Shown piece by piece: positions 8,117 through 15,580 of a stretch of DNA of 34,954 nt. Below the pieces are notes generated by a model. It saw nothing but the letters and a program-made list of their open reading frames with translations, was not told the DNA's origin and made no database searches. Position 1 is the stretch's first letter. Each line of letters opens with the position of its first letter. Both the position numbers and the translations under genes were made by a program. The DNA is taken from the NCBI GenBank assembly GCA_002753725.1, contig PEAL01000013.1, forward strand, positions 1-34,954, read 5' to 3'. The stretch is from Deltaproteobacteria bacterium (GTDB taxonomy: Bacteria; Desulfobacterota; Desulfobacteria; Desulfobacterales; Magnetomoraceae).

Positions 8117-8575
8117 GTGTCCAAACAAACATCTGAAAAAAATGATAAAGTTGACTTGGCAACATTTTATGTCAGTGAAGCGCTTTGTGGAATGGATATT
8201 TTAAGAATCCAGGAAATCAATAAAAATATGGAAATAACATCTGTTCCAAATTCTCCGGCTCATGTTGTTGGTGTTTTAAATATGCGTGGTCGAATTGTAA
8301 CCATTATCGATGTCTGTAAGAAATTAGGCCTTTCCAAAACAGAAGCAACCGCAAGTCGAAGAAATATTATTGTGTATTCTCAAAATGAATATGTCGGAAT
8401 GCTTGTGGATCGTGTCGCAGAGGTCGTCCCGGCAGAATGGAATAAGGTCACGCCACCACCGTCAAATGTTCGTGGTGTTCAAGGGAAATATTTTGAGGGT
8501 GTTTATAAAACGAAAGATGGCTTAATTGCTATTCTTGATATTGAAGAAGTTCTTAAAGATGATTCTGTTGTTTGA
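8117..8575 (+). CDS. cheW: CheW-like coupling protein
   Basis: 152 aa from GTG 8117. It is a single CheW domain: LATFYVSEALCGMDILRIQEI, the conserved SPAHVVGVLNMRGRIVTIIDV block and VGMLVDRVAEVV, ending in GLIAILDIEEVL. CheW proteins link receptors or scaffold proteins to a CheA kinase by beta-barrel contacts. Here the CheA-like neighbour carries its own CheW domain, so the two could pair in a CheA/CheW-type ring or simple heterodimer. It follows a terminator and precedes cheR by 23 bases, suggesting that cheW-cheR and the genes downstream start a second transcription unit. No chemoreceptor is nearby; the only one in the window is 16 kb away on the other strand. Confidence 0.93.
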   Translation: MSKQTSEKNDKVDLATFYVSEALCGMDILRIQEINKNMEITSVPNSPAHVVGVLNMRGRIVTIIDVCKKLGLSKTEATASRRNIIVYSQNEYVGMLVDRVAEVVPAEWNKVTPPPSNVRGVQGKYFEGVYKTKDGLIAILDIEEVLKDDSVV

Positions 8576-8598
8576 AAATTATAACCATAAAGCGATGT

Positions 8599-9432
8599 AT
8601 GTTTAATATTAGTCAACAAGAATTACAGGTACTGACCGGATATATTTATGAAATATGTGGTGTACACCTGGATAGTTCAAAAGAGTATCTGGTCAAAACA
8701 CGATTGGATAATCTTGTAAAGAGCAATGGCTGTGCGTCATACAGTGAATTGTATTACAAAGCGCGTTCTGATCGAACAGGCAAGATCAACACCGATATTA
8801 TCAATGCCATTACAACACCTGAAACGTTATTTTTCAGAGATAAAAATCCCTTTGAAGTGTTGCAATCAAAACTGATCAATGAAATCCTTGAAAAAAAATC
8901 AAGCACTGTCCTCCCAGGCCATCTCAGAATTTGGAGTGCAGCCAGCTCAACCGGTCAAGAAATTTATAGTATCGCCATAACGCTCCTGGAAACCATAACG
9001 AATATTAATAAATATAAGATCTCGTTGACCGCTACAGATATTTCCAATGTTGTCCTTGATATTGCAAAATCTGGGCGGTATAATAAGTTTGAAATATCTC
9101 GCGGCCTGACACAGCAACAAATGGATAAATATTTTATTGAAGAAGATCAATATTGGCAAATAAAAGAAGACATCCGAAAAATGGTCAGGTTTCAAAAAAT
9201 TAATCTGATGCAACCCCTCATTGGTATGGGAACATTTGATATTGTTTTTTGTCGAAATGTCGCCATCTATTTTACATTGGAAGACCGAAAAAAATTGTTT
9301 GACCGCATTGCCAATGTCATTGTTCCAGATGGCTATCTCTTTATTGGATCATCAGAATTTTTAACCGGTATTTGTGATCGCTTCAAAGCCATGCGTCATG
9401 GAAAAGCCATTTATTATCAGAAAATAAAATAA
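8599..9432 (+). CDS. cheR: CheR-type protein-glutamate methyltransferase
   Basis: 277 aa from ATG 8599; an upstream in-frame TTG at 8572 overlaps cheW and has no ribosome site. The N-terminal CheR_N helical domain includes the substrate-related TPETLFFRD (73-81). The SAM-binding domain shows WSAASSTGQEIYSIA (112-126, the usual GCSTGEEPYSLA), LTATDIS, and FCRNVAIYFT near residue 220. The reaction is SAM-dependent methylation of glutamates on a chemoreceptor-like partner in the cytoplasm. No cheB methylesterase accompanies it, so either demethylation is supplied elsewhere or the methyltransferase modifies a different kind of target. Its SAM motif departs slightly from consensus (AASSTGQE) but looks functional. 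Confidence 0.92.
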   Translation: MFNISQQELQVLTGYIYEICGVHLDSSKEYLVKTRLDNLVKSNGCASYSELYYKARSDRTGKINTDIINAITTPETLFFRDKNPFEVLQSKLINEILEKKSSTVLPGHLRIWSAASSTGQEIYSIAITLLETITNINKYKISLTATDISNVVLDIAKSGRYNKFEISRGLTQQQMDKYFIEEDQYWQIKEDIRKMVRFQKINLMQPLIGMGTFDIVFCRNVAIYFTLEDRKKLFDRIANVIVPDGYLFIGSSEFLTGICDRFKAMRHGKAIYYQKIK

Positions 9433-9496
9433 ACCTGAAAATTGCAACTAACATGTTCAACAGGGTGCGTGCAATTTTTAAATAAAAGAATATATT

Positions 9497-10690
9497 ATGG
9501 AAACAAGCATTCCAGTTTATCCCACGATCCTTATTGTTGATGATGTCCCCATCAATTTGAAAGTTGTTCGAGCGCATCTTGAACCCTCAGGCTATAAGGT
9601 TTTAGAGGCTGGAAGTGGTCAGGAAGCCTTGATACAGGCTGAGCAAAGACCAGATTTGATTCTGATGGATATTATGATGCCTGACATGGATGGCATGGAA
9701 ACCTGTCGCAGATTGAAAGCCAATCCGCATACAGCAGAAATTCCGGTGATTTTCTTATCCGCTCTGACAGACCCCGAAAGTCGGACCGGTGCATTGGCCA
9801 TTGGCGGCGTCGATTTCATTATTAAGCCTTTTGATGAAGAAGAACTGATTGCAAGGGTTAAAATACATCTGACATTACGATATCAAAAAATTCAATTGGA
9901 AAAATATGCTGCTGAACTTGAACAAATGGTTGAAGACAGAACCCGTCAACTGATACACGCCGATCGCCTGGCAACACTTGGCACTTTTTCTGCAGGTATG
10001 GCCCATGAAATTAATAATCCAAATACATTCATTGCTGGAAATATTCAGGTGCTTCAACTATTTTGGAAAACAGCAGGGCCCATTCTAAAAAAACATATTG
10101 CTGAAGATTCAACCGGTCGCTTGATCAATACAGTGAATGAAATTGAGGATATATTTGATGACATGCTCGAAGGAAGTCGCAGAATAACCTCAATCGTCAA
10201 TAGCTTAAAAACATACGCCCGTCAGGGAGGTGTCAATAAAGAGACGATTCAGCTCTTATCGATTATCGATGATGCTCTAAAATTGCTTCAACACCGATTA
10301 AAAAAGGGTATATCAATACACTTGGATGTCCCTTTAGCGTTGAGTGTTTTTTGTGATTATCAAAGTTTATCCCAGGTGTTTGTCAATCTTCTAAATAATG
10401 CCATCGATGCTGTGGACGAGCAAACAGGTAAAATTGATATTATTGCCAAAGGCATCAATGATAAAATTCATATCCGAATCCAGGATAATGGATCAGGAAT
10501 TCCAGAAACCATTGCTGATAATATTTTTGACCCTTTTTTTACAACAAAAGGCAAAGCACGGGGAACCGGTCTCGGACTTTCCATTGTCAAAGGAATTGTT
10601 GAAAAACATAATGGAAGCATATCTCTGGTTCCAACGACAAAAAAAGGGGCATCGTTTTTAATCATATTGCCTTTCACGACACATAAATAA
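9497..10690 (+). CDS. Receiver-histidine kinase (REC-HisKA-HATPase)
   Basis: 397 aa, soluble. Receiver 10-125 with D15/D16, acceptor D58 (LMDIMMPD) and K110 (KPF). A coiled linker (EQMVEDRTRQL) leads to the HisKA box AGMAHEINNP with H170. The HATPase has LLNNAIDAV, DNGSGIP, FDPFFTTK and GTGLGLSIVKGIV, all intact. With its N-terminal receiver and no membrane or sensory domain, it looks like a relay kinase whose activity is set by phosphorylation of its own receiver. It is the only complete ATP-dependent histidine kinase in the cluster, so it is the natural phosphate source for the HPt of the CheA-like protein, the lone receiver at 10717 and the REC-PP2C protein. That wiring is inference. Confidence 0.93.
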   Translation: METSIPVYPTILIVDDVPINLKVVRAHLEPSGYKVLEAGSGQEALIQAEQRPDLILMDIMMPDMDGMETCRRLKANPHTAEIPVIFLSALTDPESRTGALAIGGVDFIIKPFDEEELIARVKIHLTLRYQKIQLEKYAAELEQMVEDRTRQLIHADRLATLGTFSAGMAHEINNPNTFIAGNIQVLQLFWKTAGPILKKHIAEDSTGRLINTVNEIEDIFDDMLEGSRRITSIVNSLKTYARQGGVNKETIQLLSIIDDALKLLQHRLKKGISIHLDVPLALSVFCDYQSLSQVFVNLLNNAIDAVDEQTGKIDIIAKGINDKIHIRIQDNGSGIPETIADNIFDPFFTTKGKARGTGLGLSIVKGIVEKHNGSISLVPTTKKGASFLIILPFTTHK

Positions 10691-10716
10691 TTATCCCAAA
10701 ACATGAGGTTATTATT

Positions 10717-11142
10717 ATGAATAATAAAATAAAAGTTCTTGTTGTTGATGATGAAGTCGAAATCCAAAAAAGTATTGGACGTTATTTTTCTTTTTTTGAT
10801 GATGTTGAAATGCTTTTTGCATCAACCTATGAAGAAGCGGTTGAAAGTATGGAAAAATGTCATCCTCGAATGTATATTTTGGATATCAACCTTCCGGATG
10901 GAAATGGTTTAAAACTGGTTAAAATTATCAAGCAGCATTCTCCTGCCAATCAAGTGATTATGATCACAGGCGCAAGTGATTTAAACCGTGTTTTTGAAGC
11001 TCTTGAATCTGGTGCCAATGATTATTTAACCAAACCGTTGGATATGGCTATATTGAGATCAATCGTCTCTGAAGCTGTGGAACGTTTTCAGCGGTGGTAT
11101 GACCTGATAAAATTGGAACTTCAGATCAAGCAAAAAGATTGA
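10717..11142 (+). CDS. Single-domain response regulator
   Basis: 141 aa. A receiver fold fills the protein: VLVVDDEVEIQ (D11/D12), acceptor D56 in YILDINLPDG, MITGAS and LTKPLD. A short C-terminal helix (about 120-141) follows, with no output domain. It starts 26 bases after the histidine kinase and has GAGG nine bases before the ATG. CheY-like or phosphate-shuttle (Spo0F-like) roles both fit; given the kinase and HPt protein in the cluster, a relay intermediate is plausible. Confidence 0.9.
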   Translation: MNNKIKVLVVDDEVEIQKSIGRYFSFFDDVEMLFASTYEEAVESMEKCHPRMYILDINLPDGNGLKLVKIIKQHSPANQVIMITGASDLNRVFEALESGANDYLTKPLDMAILRSIVSEAVERFQRWYDLIKLELQIKQKD

Positions 11143-11154
11143 TTCTCATTCAGT

Positions 11155-11183
11155 TTGTTTTTCAATGCGGACTGTGTTATATT
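11155..11183 (+). promoter_or_regulatory. Candidate sigma-70-type promoter before the coiled-coil/OmpA pair
   Basis: TTGTTT (11155-11160), a 17-base spacer, and TATATT (11178-11183). It lies within the 238-base gap between the lone receiver and the coiled-coil gene, the largest gap in the cluster after the GTPase. It would let the last two genes be expressed separately. Judged by eye only. Confidence 0.35.
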
Positions 11184-11380
11184 ACATTTTTTTCAGATGA
11201 AACTTTTGGGAAGTGTTTATCAAATGCGTTATCAATCTTTGTCTATAGACGCTGAAAAAGTTTTTCTGAAATCATTTTGTTTGATCATTCCGCAAGAACA
11301 GTTAACTATTTTTTGAATAAAAAATTTTTATGGGCGATGTTTACCCATTTACCCAAAAGATCGAAAAGGAGGGATAACCG

Positions 11381-12019
11381 ATGAGCGAGTTGGAACCCAA
11401 ACAAGCTGATACAATATCAGAAGCTGCTTCTATGATTCCACAGGTGGCATCAACAGCCAGCATTGCAGATGAGGATATAGAGGAAAGTCAAAAACTTTCT
11501 ACCATTCGAAACATTTTATTGGGTGGTCAGATCAAGCAGTATGATAGCCGATTCACTGATCTTGAAAAACGATTTGAAGAAATCAAAGCCAAGCTGCTTG
11601 ATCAGACACAAGACACCCTGTCCGGATTAGACACTCAAATTAAATCTGAATTTGAATCCTTTACCACCCGTATCAGCGAGCAGGTAAAAAAAGAGTTTGA
11701 AATCTATACAGAAAAACTCGACATTGAAAAAAAAGAGCGGTATGCATCTCTTGAAAAATTTGTGTCAAAACTAGATACTTTTGAAAATGAGTTTAAAAGC
11801 AAATTCAAAGATATTCAATCCCAGGTTCAAACCATTGAGAATACACTGACAAACAAGATAACCGAACATATACAGGTGATTAAAGAAGATATGCAAAGTG
11901 AATTTGAATCATTGTCTGAAGCCATCCTTGAAAAGAATCGGCAGCAAATTCAAAGTAAAATTGAACGAACAGAATTGGTTGGTTTTTTCAAGGATATGGC
12001 AGACCGTTTCAGTCTTTAG
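11381..12019 (+). CDS. Coiled-coil protein with N-terminal IRNILLGG motif
   Basis: 212 aa, strong AGGAGGG ribosome site. The first 40 residues are low-complexity (Ala, Ser, Glu). Residues about 40-55 contain STIRNILLGGQIKQYDSRF, which resembles the DELRDLLLGPE motif at the start of the OmpA-like protein encoded next. The rest, to about 200, is charged helix with heptad character (FTDLEKRFEEIKAKL, KKEFEIYTEKLDIEKKERY) and no membrane segment, so a soluble extended coiled coil is expected. No enzymatic domain is visible. The gene pair and shared motif suggest the two proteins dock onto the same partner. Similar short coiled-coil proteins with this motif occur, as far as I recall, in cyanobacteria and related bacteria; function unknown. 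Confidence 0.75.
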   Translation: MSELEPKQADTISEAASMIPQVASTASIADEDIEESQKLSTIRNILLGGQIKQYDSRFTDLEKRFEEIKAKLLDQTQDTLSGLDTQIKSEFESFTTRISEQVKKEFEIYTEKLDIEKKERYASLEKFVSKLDTFENEFKSKFKDIQSQVQTIENTLTNKITEHIQVIKEDMQSEFESLSEAILEKNRQQIQSKIERTELVGFFKDMADRFSL

Positions 12020-12067
12020 TGCCAATAATGTGTTGGCTAGAATCATTTAATATTGTCCGGAGGTTGT

Positions 12068-13978
12068 ATGGCAACTGAGTTTCCACCACAAGCAATCCAG
12101 GAATCAAATACACGAGAACTGGATGAATTAAGAGACCTGCTCCTGGGGCCGGAAAAAAGAGATCTAAATCATATCAAAAAACGATTGGATGATCCAACGC
12201 TTCGTGCAATCGAAATCAGTCGAGTTCTGCCGGAAGCCATTGCTCATCGTATATCCAGAGATAAAAAACTGTCCAAGGCGCTTCATCCAGTGATTGAAGA
12301 CAGTGTTGATTCCTATTTGCGCACCCATTCACAAGCAATATCCGATGCGATTGTTCCGGTCATGGGCGAAAGCCTCAAGACAGCGGTTTATATTAAAGTC
12401 AGAAATAAACTGGAATCGATCAATGATTTTTTTGTCCGGAATTTTTCTCCCAAGGGCATCCGATGGCGCATAGAGTCTATCCGTTCAAAAAAAACAATGG
12501 ATGAAATCATTCATTTTCATACCCTCAGATACCGTGTTGAACAGGTGTTTATTATCCATAGAGACAGTGGTTCGGTATTGCAACATGTTTCAGAGTTTAA
12601 AGATGAAGCCATTGAAGAAGCCAACATGTTTTCTGAAACCCTTAAAGCTATTCAATCTTCTGCAACACATATAAATGATCCTTCTGTAAATTCGCTTCAA
12701 TTGGGTAATCATACCGTATGGGTAGAGCAAGGCACTCATTTAATGCTTGCAGGGGTCATCCGAGGAACACCATCCTTTGAACTGCGACAGGTTTTCAAAA
12801 AAACATTGAATAAAATTGAAGATGATCTTCGCGAAGAACTGAATCAGTTTGAAGGCAACGCCGAACCTTTTCGATCCTGTGATGATCTTCTCAAGTCCTG
12901 CCTGAAAGTTGAATACGGAAAAAAAGAAACCAACTTTAAACCATTATGGGCTGTTGCAACTCTTTTAGTGTTGATTCTTTGTTTATGGGGATATTTTTCT
13001 ATCAGATCAAACATACTATGGAATCGATATATCAACCGACTGAACGACGCTCATGGGATTGTTATCACCAAACAAGAAAAAAGGGGGCATCATTATTATG
13101 TATCCGGACTGCGCGACCCCATGGCCATTGATCCTTCTGTCCTTTTAGTTGAAATGGACATTGATCCCAAGCGTGTCACCGCAGAATGGGAGCCCTATTT
13201 TGCGCTTCACCCTGATATTATCAGTCAACGGGCGCGAGAAATACTTGAAGCCCCTGAGACCGTATCTTTTAGATGTAAAAATGGCATATTGTACGTTTCT
13301 GGCCTGGCATCAGGTGCCTGGATTAAAACCGCGCGAAATAAAGCAACTGTTATTCCTGGAATTATTCGTTTGGAAGAAGATAATCTTTTTGATTTAAATG
13401 CCAGTGAGCTTTTTCTTGCACGGGTCAGTGTTCAACTTGAACCTCCCCAAACAGTATTCATGAATTTTAACGATGGCACATTGACATTAACCGGTTCTGC
13501 GCCTCATCAATGGATCAAAAAGATGAAGCAGAAAGTGCGTAATATGCCCGGTATTGTCAGGGTTAATGATACCAATCTGGTTGATATTGATGTGAGTGAG
13601 CTTGCAATGATCAAGGAACGTATTGAAAGCCATGTATTTTTGTTTCGAATTGGCGGTTCTATTCCTGTGCCCAACCAGGAAAAAATGATTGAAACTCTTT
13701 CGGGTGAAATATCTCAATTAAATGATATTATTACTAAAGTTGGTACCGGGCATGTTGAAATTGTCGGCCACACCGATAATACGGGTACAGAAAAAGCCAA
13801 CCTGGAGTTGAGCCAAAAACGCGCAGAAAGAGTTCTAAGCCTTTTACGTGAGGCAGGAACCAATGCACGCTATTTGACCGCCATCGGCGTGGGCGATAAA
13901 GAACCTTTGCGCCAGGCACGTTCATCCCTTGATAGAGAGATGAATCGAAGTGTTACGTTTCGAGTATTATTTCATTAA
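12068..13978 (+). CDS. Inner-membrane protein with longin/roadblock-like region, BON-like repeats and OmpA C-terminal domain
   Basis: 636 aa from ATG 12068 (GGAGG four bases upstream). The order is: N-terminal LRDLLLGPEK motif (21-30); a cytosolic helical part; a region at about 158-260 resembling a roadblock/longin sensor fold (VFIIHRDSGSVLQHV, LGNHTVWVEQG, HLMLAGVIRGTPS); one TM helix at 293-312; two BON-like repeats (about 385-440 and 455-510, each with a VSG or LTGSA strand and a PGI turn); and an OmpA peptidoglycan-binding domain (530-636) with VGHTDNTG and a terminal NRSVTFRV. The topology would put the longin-like part inside and the BON/OmpA part in the periplasm on the cell wall. It is an envelope-anchored candidate input for the cluster. 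A pure structural role is the alternative. Confidence 0.85.
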   Translation: MATEFPPQAIQESNTRELDELRDLLLGPEKRDLNHIKKRLDDPTLRAIEISRVLPEAIAHRISRDKKLSKALHPVIEDSVDSYLRTHSQAISDAIVPVMGESLKTAVYIKVRNKLESINDFFVRNFSPKGIRWRIESIRSKKTMDEIIHFHTLRYRVEQVFIIHRDSGSVLQHVSEFKDEAIEEANMFSETLKAIQSSATHINDPSVNSLQLGNHTVWVEQGTHLMLAGVIRGTPSFELRQVFKKTLNKIEDDLREELNQFEGNAEPFRSCDDLLKSCLKVEYGKKETNFKPLWAVATLLVLILCLWGYFSIRSNILWNRYINRLNDAHGIVITKQEKRGHHYYVSGLRDPMAIDPSVLLVEMDIDPKRVTAEWEPYFALHPDIISQRAREILEAPETVSFRCKNGILYVSGLASGAWIKTARNKATVIPGIIRLEEDNLFDLNASELFLARVSVQLEPPQTVFMNFNDGTLTLTGSAPHQWIKKMKQKVRNMPGIVRVNDTNLVDIDVSELAMIKERIESHVFLFRIGGSIPVPNQEKMIETLSGEISQLNDIITKVGTGHVEIVGHTDNTGTEKANLELSQKRAERVLSLLREAGTNARYLTAIGVGDKEPLRQARSSLDREMNRSVTFRVLFH

Positions 13979-14001
13979 GAAATTTTTAATATTAGGAAGG
14001 C

Positions 14002-14058
14002 ATGAAGAACAATGAAAAAACTTTTTTTAGTGTTAAAGAAGGAATGTTAGGCAAATAG
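14002..14058 (+). other. Possible remnant reading frame beside the inverted repeat
   Basis: AGGAAGG (13994-14000) is followed by ATG 14002 (18 codons) and, in another frame, ATG 14012 (12 codons starting MKKLFLVL, like a signal peptide onset). Both stop within 60 bases, and the inverted-repeat element begins 22 bases later. This may be the stub of a gene cut off by that insertion, or chance. Confidence 0.2.
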
Positions 14059-14079
14059 AGAACGAAATCAAATTTTTAT

Positions 14080-14180
14080 AAAAATGGGGTCACATTTTTA
14101 TTGACCATTAATACTTTTACATGTCTCGTTTTGAAAATCGTAAAACGGTTAATGACCAATAAAAATGTGGCCCCATTTTT
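14080..14180. repeat. Long imperfect inverted repeat, MITE- or REP-like element
   Basis: Two 32-nt arms (14080-14111 and 14149-14180) match at 29 of 32 positions in inverted orientation, separated by 37 nt. The outer end of each arm reads AAAAATGGGG inward, then YCACATTTTTATTG. As RNA the arms would form a long hairpin, with mismatches mostly of G-U type on one strand or the other. The outer TGGGGTCA resembles ends I associate with RAYT/IS200-like non-autonomous elements; that link is from memory. No transposase is encoded. It lies between convergent genes (OmpA-like plus, dodecin minus) and could also act as a bidirectional terminator. Confidence 0.65.
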
Positions 14181-14195
14181 TTGTGGGGGGTATTA

Positions 14196-14405
14196 TCAAG
14201 TAATATACTTGAACGATAATTTGATCCGTGCCCGATATGTGGTCACTTTACCATCTTCCAGTTTAACATCCAGCCGGTCAATCTCCGCGACCCTGACCTC
14301 TCGAAGACTTTTGGCTGCTGCTTCAACAGCAGTTTTTGCAGCATCTTCCCAGGATGTTGAACTTGTTCCAACCAATTCAATAATTTTGTAAAGACTGTTT
14401 CCCAT
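14196..14405 (-). CDS. Dodecin family flavin-binding protein
   Basis: 69 aa, close to the usual dodecin length, with a perfect AGGAGG site before ATG 14405. It has the family pattern: KIIELVGTSSTSWEDAAK with the flavin-stacking W19, AAAKSLREVRVAEID, then LEDGKVTTYRARIKLSFKY. Dodecins assemble as hollow 12-mers that bind flavins or their breakdown products in the cytoplasm and buffer them. It stands alone, convergent with the OmpA-like gene across the inverted-repeat element. Confidence 0.93.
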   Translation of the reverse strand: MGNSLYKIIELVGTSSTSWEDAAKTAVEAAAKSLREVRVAEIDRLDVKLEDGKVTTYRARIKLSFKYIT

Positions 14406-14520
14406 TGCTCCTCCTTTTTTGATTAATATACGGTTTGAAAAAATTTTTAAAAATTAGGTGTTCAAAAATAAATAGACGCCTATTAAATGAATCTTGTTCA
14501 TATTTTCTATTTTATTCAAA

Positions 14521-14546
14521 AATATTTGTCAAGAATATTTGTCAAG
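14521..14546. repeat. 13-bp tandem duplication in the spacer upstream of dodecin
   Basis: AATATTTGTCAAG occurs twice back to back (14521-14533, 14534-14546) and a third copy begins (AATAT). It lies in the 207-base spacer between the dodecin gene start and the end of the FkbM methyltransferase gene; nothing else is recognised in that spacer. Confidence 0.75.
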
Positions 14547-14612
14547 AATATAATATGGGATCTGTCTGAACAGGAAAAAATGCATGGATGCTGTTCGATT
14601 CATCTTAATGTT

Positions 14613-15515
14613 TTATGATTCACTCCGTATCATAATTGTATCATTCTCAATGATTATCTTTTTTAAACAATTATTAAAAAAATCCAATAATTGTTTGTCA
14701 AGATGTTTTGGGAAAAACCAGTAGTTGTAAAAATATTCATCCTGACCGTGCTTTTCTTTTGGAATCGTAATCTCTTCAATGGGAAGTATTTTTAGTTTCT
14801 TTTTTGAAATAACGTAGACCTGGTAATTCAGCTTAATCATGATATCAATAAACATTTGGGTCGATTTACCGGAGTGCCGGATATATCTGTCTTCTGATTC
14901 ACATAATAGAATCGGATGGAATTCTTGTATTGTATGAACAGCACCTTCAATGACTTCTATTTCATGGCCTTCAACATCAATTTTAATAAAACCAATGGCT
15001 TTAATCCCGTTGTTCTTGACATAATCATCCAATTTGGACACAGGAACTTCTTCAGTTGTAAGCCCTTCAAATTCAGGGCGGTAAATAAATGAAGAACATC
15101 CATGACTGGTTGGTAAATACAAATTAAAAAAACCATTTACGTTGGATAGCGCTAATCGTTCAGCTGTAAAGTTATTGCAAATAACATTTTTCTTTAAACG
15201 TTGATAAATATTCAACCTAGGTTCGAAGGCAATGCATTGGCCATTGAATTTAGCGATTAATGGCGCTAAATAATATGAATATCCGCCAATATTGGCGCCT
15301 ATATCCAACAGTGTTGGTTGTGAATCTTTCAAAAAAATCGGTACAAGATGTTCGATGATGACAATTTCAAGTTCATTAGAATGGAATCGTTTTATGTCTC
15401 TCGCGTCATTAATAAATAGACTGTAAAATATCCATTTTATTTTCCTTAAACGGTTGATTTGTTTAAAACTCAGATGCTTAAATAGTTTTTCTTTGATGAA
15501 TTGTATTGGACGCAT
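14613..15515 (-). CDS. FkbM family methyltransferase
   Basis: 300 aa, AAGGA site before ATG 15515. SAM-binding Rossmann motifs: LLDIGANIGGYS (69-80), CIAFEP (94-99), an ALSNVNG segment and FIKIDVEGHEIEVIEGA near 185-200, then a PILLCES strand. FkbM-type enzymes O-methylate small molecules or sugars, often in surface polysaccharide loci. The flippase gene immediately upstream (65 nt) on the same strand supports a polysaccharide role. The acceptor is unknown. Base composition is visibly more AT-rich than the flanking housekeeping genes, consistent with a transferred surface-sugar cassette. Confidence 0.9.
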   Translation of the reverse strand: MRPIQFIKEKLFKHLSFKQINRLRKIKWIFYSLFINDARDIKRFHSNELEIVIIEHLVPIFLKDSQPTLLDIGANIGGYSYYLAPLIAKFNGQCIAFEPRLNIYQRLKKNVICNNFTAERLALSNVNGFFNLYLPTSHGCSSFIYRPEFEGLTTEEVPVSKLDDYVKNNGIKAIGFIKIDVEGHEIEVIEGAVHTIQEFHPILLCESEDRYIRHSGKSTQMFIDIMIKLNYQVYVISKKKLKILPIEEITIPKEKHGQDEYFYNYWFFPKHLDKQLLDFFNNCLKKIIIENDTIMIRSES

Positions 15516-15580
15516 AATATCCTTTCTTAATTGGCAAATAAATACAGAAATTTTTCTGAAAATCTATATATCTTAACCTG

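Noticed and set aside
8572..8598. TTG start for cheR overlapping cheW
   Set aside because: No ribosome site upstream; the first ATG at 8599 gives a normal CheR N-terminus (MFNISQQELQ).
4208..13978. Ordinary chemotaxis operon
   Set aside because: There is no cheB, no receptor, no standard CheA kinase and no flagellar gene; a STAS/RsbW/PP2C core is present instead.
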